DNA of 10,672 bases from Candidatus Omnitrophota bacterium (GTDB lineage: Bacteria; Omnitrophota; Gorgyraeia; Gygaellales; Profunditerraquicolaceae): positions 1-10,672 of the forward strand of contig JAGVOR010000022.1 in NCBI GenBank assembly GCA_020052635.1, in the 5' to 3' direction. Below the pieces are notes generated by a model, which saw only the letters and a list, made by a program, of their open reading frames with translations, made no database searches and was not told where the DNA came from. Shown in pieces: positions 6,472 to 10,672 of the stretch. The translations under genes were made by a program, and so were the position numbers. Each line of letters begins with the position of its first letter. Position 1 is the first letter of the stretch.

Positions 6472-7376
6472 ATTTGGTCTTGGATGGTTAAAGCAACGGC
6501 CAGGGCCTCCTTAGCGACCTCGCCGGTTACCAGGGGCTCTTTTCGATTGATTAGGCAGTCGACAAAAGAGGCCAGCTCTTTTTGCAGGGGTTGTTCCTTT
6601 TCAATCGGTAGCCGTTCCTTAGTGATCTTATTTTCTAATTTTCGGTATACGCAAGCCTCCGCGTTTTTGTAGTCTAAAGAAATATAGGTATTTGGCTGGA
6701 AGATGCGGATTTTACGCATCGCTTCATCCGAGACGCGGGAGGCGGTAAGATTAGCGATGCAGCCGTTTTCAAAGGTCAGGCGGGCATTGGCGATATCCTC
6801 CCGGTCGGTTAAGACATTAATCCCCACGGATTCAACCCTCTCTAGAGGCGAATTTACCAGCCCCAAAACGATATCGATATCGTGGATCATGATATCCAAA
6901 ACTGCGCCGACATCCAGAGAGCGGTTAGGGAAGGAAGAGAGCCGGTGGCATTCGATAAATTTAGGGTCCTTAATTATTTTCTGGGTGGCGTTAAATGCGG
7001 AATTAAACCTTTCGATATGCCCGACCTGCAGAATAAGCCCTTTTTTTCTGGCCAACGCGATTAAATGCTCTGCTTCTTCTAAATTTACCGTAAATGGTTT
7101 TTCGACCAACAGATGGATTCCCTGCTCTAAAAGTTGGGAGGATATTTTATGATGCAGGCGGGTGGGGACGGCTACGCTGGCTGCGTCGATTTTGCCAAAA
7201 AGCTGGTTAATATCGGTATATCCGGGCACCCTTAAAGCATGAGATACTTCTTTAAGTTTTACCGGATCCGCATCGCATACTCCGGCCAGGATGCAGCCGG
7301 GGATATGTTTGTAGATTTTGGCGTGGATACTGCCCAGATGCCCCACGCCGACTACCGCTACTCTCATTTTATCCAT
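6447..7376 (-). CDS. Gfo/Idh/MocA family NAD(P)-dependent oxidoreductase of the lipid A cluster type
   Basis: The 309-residue protein has an N-terminal Rossmann fold with GVGHLG (10-15) and VCDADP (33-38), the family motif EKP (92-94), then GHIERFN (119-125) and a second-domain active-site stretch DIMIHDIDIV (161-170) with the usual catalytic-region His165. Genes of this subgroup often sit next to lpxA or lpxB. One characterised member of such clusters, GnnA, oxidises UDP-GlcNAc at C3 so that an aminotransferase (GnnB) can make the 3-amino sugar for amide-linked lipid A. No gnnB is in the window, so the substrate remains a guess, though overlap with lpxB favours a nucleotide-sugar role. Two starts are possible: ATG 7376, as given, or ATG 7367, which yields MRVAVVGVGHLG, closer to the family N-terminus. 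Promoter position makes the choice interesting. Confidence 0.9.
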   Translation of the reverse strand: MDKMRVAVVGVGHLGSIHAKIYKHIPGCILAGVCDADPVKLKEVSHALRVPGYTDINQLFGKIDAASVAVPTRLHHKISSQLLEQGIHLLVEKPFTVNLEEAEHLIALARKKGLILQVGHIERFNSAFNATQKIIKDPKFIECHRLSSFPNRSLDVGAVLDIMIHDIDIVLGLVNSPLERVESVGINVLTDREDIANARLTFENGCIANLTASRVSDEAMRKIRIFQPNTYISLDYKNAEACVYRKLENKITKERLPIEKEQPLQKELASFVDCLINRKEPLVTGEVAKEALAVALTIQDQIWQKSKTS

Positions 7377-7381
7377 ACCCC

Positions 7382-7410
7382 ATCATAGCAAAGTGTGTAT
7401 TTTGATGCAA
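7382..7410 (-). promoter_or_regulatory. Promoter of the oxidoreductase-lpxB operon, possibly leaderless
   Basis: On the minus strand, TTGCAT (7410-7405) is followed after 17 bases by TATGAT (7387-7382) preceded by TGC, an extended -10. Only five bases separate the -10 box from ATG 7376, so transcription should begin at or within that codon. The transcript would be leaderless from ATG 7376 or have a leader of about nine bases from ATG 7367. Confidence 0.6.
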
Positions 7411-7427
7411 TTAAAATCTTCTAATTA

Positions 7428-7445
7428 TGCCTTTAGCAAAAGGCA
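7428..7445. repeat. Hairpin in the divergent lpxB-msbA control region
   Basis: TGCCTTT (7428-7434) and AAAGGCA (7439-7445) form a perfect 7-bp stem around AGCA. It lies between the two divergent promoters, upstream of both -35 boxes, where an operator or activator site could act on both. Its ends (TGCCT...AGGCA) resemble the hairpin at 816-832. No function is shown. Confidence 0.45.
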
Positions 7446-7473
7446 GGGAGCTTAAGAGAGAGCAATAAAAGGT

Positions 7474-7502
7474 TTGCTATGGGTGGGTGGATGTGTTAAA
7501 AT
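7474..7502 (+). promoter_or_regulatory. Promoter of the msbA-like gene
   Basis: TTGCTA (7474-7479), a 17-base spacer and TAAAAT (7497-7502) with TG one base before it form an extended -10 promoter. The start would be near 7509, leaving a leader of about 18 bases that contains AAAGG (7516-7520), six bases before the ATG at 7527. Confidence 0.6.
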
Positions 7503-7526
7503 AACTTTTCTAAAGAAAGGCATAAG

Positions 7527-9317
7527 ATGAAGGATTACTTAAAGTTATTGCAATTCTTGCGGCCCTATAAGCTGCTTTTTGCGGGTGCGATTGTCTGCAT
7601 GGGGATTTCCGCGGTCTTTGACGGGGTCTCTTTGGCGATGATTGTCCCGCTGGCCGATAAGATCATGGCGGACAAGAAGATTATTGTGCCGGCCAAGCTT
7701 CCGGATTTCCTGGCGGGCCTGATCGATAAAATTAATAATACCGCTCCGGGGGACCTCCTTAATTACATGTTGTTTGTCGTGCTTTTGCTTTTTTTGCTGA
7801 AAGGGATCTTCGGGTTTTTGCAAAGTTATCTTATGTCGGATATCGGCCAGAGGGTGATTCGGGATATCCGTAATCAACTTTACGCTAAGATACAATCATT
7901 ATCCCTCAACTATTTTACGCACAAACGCGGCGGCGAGCTGATGTCGCGGATCACCAACGATGTCAGGTTAGTGGAAAATGCCGTGTCTTATGGCTCAACT
8001 GACCTGATTTACCAGAGCCTGCAGATAGCTATTTTCGCTGCGGTGATTTTCTTTATCTATTTTAAGCTGGCCTTAATTGCGGTTGTGTTTTTACCGTTGA
8101 TCAGCCTGCCGATTGTCAGGGTCGGCAAGGCCTTAAGAAAGCTTTCCAAGCGTTCGCAGGAGAAGATCGCTGATACGAACTCCCTGCTTTATGAGACAAT
8201 CATGGGCATCAGGATCGTTAAAGCTTTTAATATGGAAGAATACGAGATTGATAAATTCAGCCGGGTTAACAGGGATTATTACCGGCTTTCGATGAAGACG
8301 ATCAAGCGCTCGCTGCTTTTGAGCCCGGTTACGGAATTTTTAGGAGTGTTGGCCGGGGTGCTGGTGTTTTTTTGGGGAGGCCATGAGGTGCTTGCCGGCA
8401 AACTTTCTTTCGGGGTTTTCGGGCTTTTTCTTGGTTCCCTGCTCTCTCTGGTTAGGCCATTCAAAAAATTAAGCCAGGTTAATGCACTTAATCAACAGGC
8501 CATGGCGGCCAGCGAACGTATTCACGATGTGCTGGAAGCAGAGCCGAGCGTTAAAGAATCTGTTGCTCCGAAGATTTTGAGCGGATTTAAGAAAAATATT
8601 AAATTTAGTAATATTGATTTCAGCTATGCCGATACGCCGATTTTAAGGAACATCGATTTAGATATAGGATACGGGCAAATGCTGGCGATTGTAGGCCCCA
8701 GCGGTTCAGGGAAGAGTACGCTCTTAGATCTAGTTCCGCGTTTTTACGACCCGCAAAATGGCCGGGTTCTAATCGATGGAATAGATATCCGGGAATTTAG
8801 CCTGAAATCATTACGCAGCCAGATCGGAATTGTCAGCCAGGAGACAATGCTTTTTAATGATACTATCAGGGCAAATATCGCTTACGGTAAGCCCGGCGCT
8901 TCATCCCAAGAGATCGAGGCGGCCGCCAAAAAAGCGCATGCCCATGATTTTATAATTAATTTTCCGCAAGGCTATGATACGGTGATCGGTGACCGGGGGG
9001 CCAGGATTTCCGGCGGTGAGCGCCAGCGGATTGCGATTGCCCGGGCACTGCTTAAAGATGCCCCGATTTTAATCCTGGATGAAGCTACTTCACAGCTGGA
9101 CTCAACCTCGGAGCGGATCGTGCAGGAGGCGCTTGACCAGCTGGTGAGCGGCCGGACCGTTTTTGTGATTGCCCACCGGCTTTCTACGATCAGAAATGCC
9201 GACCGCATCGTGGTGATCGATAAGGGCGTGATTGTTGAGGAAGGGACGCATAGCCAGTTGTTGGAAAAAGACGGTTTGTATAAACGGCTGTATCAAACGC
9301 AAGAGCTGCAAAAATAG
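7527..9317 (+). CDS. msbA: MsbA-like ABC exporter (fused membrane and ATPase domains), probable lipid A flippase
   Basis: The 596-residue half-transporter has an N-terminal six-helix exporter domain (about 1-325) and a C-terminal ATPase. ATPase motifs are Walker A GPSGSGKST (390-398), Q-loop Gln438, signature ISGGERQR (494-501), Walker B ILILDEA (514-520), D-loop SQLD and H-loop His550 in IAHRLSTI. The membrane part carries family features such as LNYFTHKRGGELMSRITNDV (128-147) and ETIMGIRIVKAFNMEEYE (223-240). Such proteins dimerise and move lipid-linked substrates out of the inner leaflet. Divergent placement 150 bp from the lpxB operon supports lipid A core as the substrate, although sequence alone cannot separate MsbA from related multidrug or lipid exporters. 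The signature has Glu in place of the common Gln (ISGGE), a frequent variant. A good ribosome-binding site (AAAGG) supports the start. Confidence 0.9.
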   Translation: MKDYLKLLQFLRPYKLLFAGAIVCMGISAVFDGVSLAMIVPLADKIMADKKIIVPAKLPDFLAGLIDKINNTAPGDLLNYMLFVVLLLFLLKGIFGFLQSYLMSDIGQRVIRDIRNQLYAKIQSLSLNYFTHKRGGELMSRITNDVRLVENAVSYGSTDLIYQSLQIAIFAAVIFFIYFKLALIAVVFLPLISLPIVRVGKALRKLSKRSQEKIADTNSLLYETIMGIRIVKAFNMEEYEIDKFSRVNRDYYRLSMKTIKRSLLLSPVTEFLGVLAGVLVFFWGGHEVLAGKLSFGVFGLFLGSLLSLVRPFKKLSQVNALNQQAMAASERIHDVLEAEPSVKESVAPKILSGFKKNIKFSNIDFSYADTPILRNIDLDIGYGQMLAIVGPSGSGKSTLLDLVPRFYDPQNGRVLIDGIDIREFSLKSLRSQIGIVSQETMLFNDTIRANIAYGKPGASSQEIEAAAKKAHAHDFIINFPQGYDTVIGDRGARISGGERQRIAIARALLKDAPILILDEATSQLDSTSERIVQEALDQLVSGRTVFVIAHRLSTIRNADRIVVIDKGVIVEEGTHSQLLEKDGLYKRLYQTQELQK

Positions 9318-9344
9318 CCGTAAGCTTTAGTATTACGCTTGGAT

Positions 9345-9397
9345 TTCCGCCTCAGGGGCACGCAAAAATTCTCTAGAATTTTTGCGATTCGGCGGAA
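9345..9397. repeat. Nested hairpin after msbA
   Basis: The outer arms TTCCGCC (9345-9351) and GGCGGAA (9391-9397) enclose a perfect 11-bp hairpin, CGCAAAAATTC (9361-9371) and GAATTTTTGCG (9376-9386), with a 4-base loop. It begins 28 bases after the msbA stop. There is no following T-tract, so it may be a dispersed palindromic repeat that also ends or protects the msbA transcript. Confidence 0.7.
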
Positions 9398-9410
9398 TTA
9401 ATTCGCAGAC

Positions 9411-9432
9411 GTCCGCCAAAAGCGTGGCGGAC
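9411..9432. repeat. GTCCGCC/GGCGGAC hairpin
   Basis: Arms at 9411-9417 and 9426-9432 pair perfectly around the 8-base loop AAAAGCGT. The arm sequence resembles the outer arms of the preceding nested hairpin (CCGCC/GGCGG), suggesting related units. I recall similar 'GTCCGCC...GGCGGAC' units scattered in environmental genomes, but cannot test that here. Confidence 0.6.
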
Positions 9433-9433
9433 T

Positions 9434-9465
9434 ACAACTTACGTCACTGTCGTTCCGTAAGTTGT
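9434..9465. repeat. Perfect 10-bp hairpin upstream of the rpsB promoter
   Basis: ACAACTTACG (9434-9443) and CGTAAGTTGT (9456-9465) pair around a 12-base loop. It follows the GTCCGCC hairpin by one base and ends 17 bases before the rpsB -35 box. It is the last of three hairpins in a row between msbA and rpsB and may insulate the two transcripts. Confidence 0.65.
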
Positions 9466-9482
9466 CTGCTCATTAAAAATTG

Positions 9483-9510
9483 TTGCAAATAACTTAAATT
9501 TTGCTATAAT
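9483..9510 (+). promoter_or_regulatory. Strong promoter of rpsB
   Basis: TTGCAA (9483-9488), a 16-base spacer and a consensus TATAAT (9505-9510) preceded by TGC give an extended -10 promoter, the best in the window and fitting for a ribosomal protein gene. The start would be near 9517, leaving a leader of about 180 bases before the GTG at 9700. Confidence 0.75.
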
Positions 9511-9522
9511 TACCCGATTAAC

Positions 9523-9591
9523 TTTCTAGCGCGGCATTTTGTACTCTTTGAAGATGCCGAAAGTGTTGTTTTTTGTAATTGGGGCTAGAGA
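9523..9591 (+). ncRNA. Structured 5' leader of rpsB, candidate autoregulatory element
   Basis: A closing stem of eight pairs (9523-9530 with 9584-9591, one G-U) encloses a nine-pair hairpin (9532-9540 with 9551-9559, one G-U, loop 9541-9550) and a T-rich single-stranded stretch (about 9560-9583). It begins within about ten bases of the predicted transcript start. Further downstream, a 12-base palindrome TCTGCCGGCAGA (9613-9624) and TTATC/GATAA suggest a second structured part up to the start codon. Many bacteria control rpsB through binding of S2 to its leader; I infer a similar role. I cannot assign it to a known RNA family by eye. Confidence 0.5.
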
Positions 9592-9685
9592 ATATTATTA
9601 ACCAAGGGCTTATCTGCCGGCAGAAGTCTTGATAAATTGTAAAGCCTTCAGGCAAGTTTGCCGCCGGTAACCAGCCGAAAGAAAT

Positions 9686-9691
9686 GGGGGA
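9686..9691 (+). promoter_or_regulatory. Ribosome-binding site deciding the rpsB start
   Basis: GGGGGA at 9686-9691 lies eight bases before GTG 9700. This favours GTG 9700 over the in-frame TTG at 9658, which has no such site and would add 14 residues not found in S2. The ATG at 9684 is out of frame. Confidence 0.6.
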
Positions 9692-9699
9692 TTAAAAAC

Positions 9700-10590
9700 G
9701 TGCCATCAGAATTGATTAAACAGCTTTTAGAAGCAGGCGTACATTTCGGCCACCAGACTAAACGCTGGAATCCTAAAATGAAGAAATTTATTTTCGGTTC
9801 CAGAAGCGGGATTTACATTATTGACCTGGAAAAGACTGAGCAATGTATTAATTCAGCCCGGGATTTTTTGACGGAGATTACCTCCAAGGGAGAGTTTGTT
9901 CTTTTTGTGGGTACTAAAAAACAGGCTCAGGATGTTATTAAGCAGGAAGCTATTCGCAGCGGGATGTATTATGTTACTGACCGTTGGCCGGGAGGTATGT
10001 TGACCAACTTTGCCACCATCAAAAAGAGTATTAATCGTCTCAAAGAAATCGAAAAAATGCGTACCGACGGTACCTTCGAGAAGCTGACCAAAAAGGAGAT
10101 TGCCCGCCTGGAAAAAGAATTAGCTAAGTTAAACAAAAATTTTTCAGGGATCGTTCCGATGGAGCGAATGCCCAAAGCCGCATTTGTCGTAGATACTAAA
10201 AAAGAGGAAACCGCGGTACGTGAAGCCCGCCGCCTGGGAATCCCGATTATCGGCCTGATCGATACTAATTCTAATCCGGATTTGGTAGATTATCCGATCC
10301 CGGGTAATGATGACGCTACTAAATCGATTCGCACGGTAGTTTCGATCGTTGCCGATACAATTATTGAAGGCAGGAAGAAATTTTTATCTTATTTGGCTCA
10401 AGAAGGAGTTAAGGTCGAGGAGCCTAAGGGTGATATATCTGTGGAGGTTCTTCCGGAGGAAGAGGTCCAGATTAAAGAAATCGAAGAGATTGTTGAGGAC
10501 AGCCAGCCGGTTGATGAGGCCACTGCCTTGAAGCGGGCGCATTTAAAGGCCGCTAGCGAAGCCAAACCAAAACTAAGGAAAAAGATTTAA
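9700..10590 (+). CDS. rpsB: 30S ribosomal protein S2 (uS2) with extended C-terminal tail
   Basis: From GTG 9700 the product has 296 residues and opens [19 protein letters not shown], the normal S2 N-terminus. Signature blocks include [79 protein letters not shown] and [20 protein letters not shown]2 binds the back of the small subunit between head and body. The conserved core ends near residue 230. The remaining 65 or so residues form an acidic stretch rich in Glu and Val, then a basic end (KPKLRKKI), longer than the E. coli protein (241 residues). rpsB is normally followed by tsf; the 82 bases after the stop show no start I can support, so tsf, if present, begins beyond the window. Confidence 0.97.
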   Translation: MPSELIKQLLEAGVHFGHQTKRWNPKMKKFIFGSRSGIYIIDLEKTEQCINSARDFLTEITSKGEFVLFVGTKKQAQDVIKQEAIRSGMYYVTDRWPGGMLTNFATIKKSINRLKEIEKMRTDGTFEKLTKKEIARLEKELAKLNKNFSGIVPMERMPKAAFVVDTKKEETAVREARRLGIPIIGLIDTNSNPDLVDYPIPGNDDATKSIRTVVSIVADTIIEGRKKFLSYLAQEGVKVEEPKGDISVEVLPEEEVQIKEIEEIVEDSQPVDEATALKRAHLKAASEAKPKLRKKI

Positions 10591-10672
10591 TCGGCATTGT
10601 TGCGGAAAGTAATTGGTTAATATTGAAAGCATCAAGGGTGATTGAATTAATACAAATAATATTGAATCGGAA

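Noticed and set aside
6703..7152. 149-residue plus-strand open frame opposite the oxidoreductase
   Set aside because: The minus-strand frame has full Gfo/Idh/MocA motifs; the plus-strand product matches nothing.
7481..7490. G-quadruplex in the G-rich stretch before msbA
   Set aside because: Only two GGG runs and one GG; not enough for a four-run quadruplex.
9523..9591. tRNA-like cloverleaf upstream of rpsB
   Set aside because: No acceptor stem with T-loop motif (GGTTCRA) or anticodon arm can be laid out.
9658..9699. TTG start for S2 adding 14 residues
   Set aside because: GTG 9700 has a better-placed ribosome-binding site and gives the normal S2 N-terminus.
10618..10666. Direct repeat TAATATTGAA (10618-10627 and 10657-10666)
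   Set aside because: Ten A/T-rich bases in two copies; likely chance.

Overview
The window reads as ordinary chromosome of a Gram-negative bacterium of medium GC. Lipid A genes (lpxB and an msbA-type flippase) point to an LPS-bearing outer membrane. The half-length carB, the DUF1846/UPF0371 gene, a very divergent ribosomal protein L27 and the hairpin-rich intergenic DNA remind me of uncultured PVC-side lineages such as Candidatus Omnitrophota. That placement is a guess from gene style, not a result. I see no phage, CRISPR, tRNA, rRNA or intact transposase gene.

Layout. (1) 1-723 (+): 3' part of a carbamoyl-phosphate synthase large-subunit gene that stops at the boundary between the two homologous CarB halves. 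Its stop codon lies in a 25+25 bp perfect inverted repeat. (2) 837-5219 (+): a tight gene string encoding DUF1846, a beta-CASP metallo-beta-lactamase nuclease-like protein, a divergent L27 and an M48 Ste24-like membrane protease. A 120-bp gap before L27 holds a 23-bp palindrome. (3) 5221-5292: a long compound hairpin between convergent genes. (4) 7376-5332 (-): a Gfo/Idh/MocA oxidoreductase overlapping lpxB by 25 bp. (5) 7377-7526: divergent control region with a good extended -10 promoter in each direction. (6) 7527-9317 (+): msbA-like ABC exporter. (7) 9318-9699: no gene; three hairpins, then a strong promoter and a structured leader. (8) 9700-10590 (+): rpsB. The last 82 bases hold no gene I can support.

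How the genes fit together: lpxB makes the lipid A disaccharide, the oxidoreductase may modify its sugar-nucleotide precursor, and the divergent msbA-like gene would flip the lipid A core across the inner membrane, so 5332-9317 looks like one LPS module. carB and rpsB are housekeeping. The DUF1846-nuclease-L27-protease string has no obvious shared pathway. The points most worth a second look are the half carB ending in a palindrome, the truncated N-terminal tail of L27, the near-leaderless promoter of the lpxB operon, and the structured 5' leader of rpsB. I did not find a convincing new multi-gene system.
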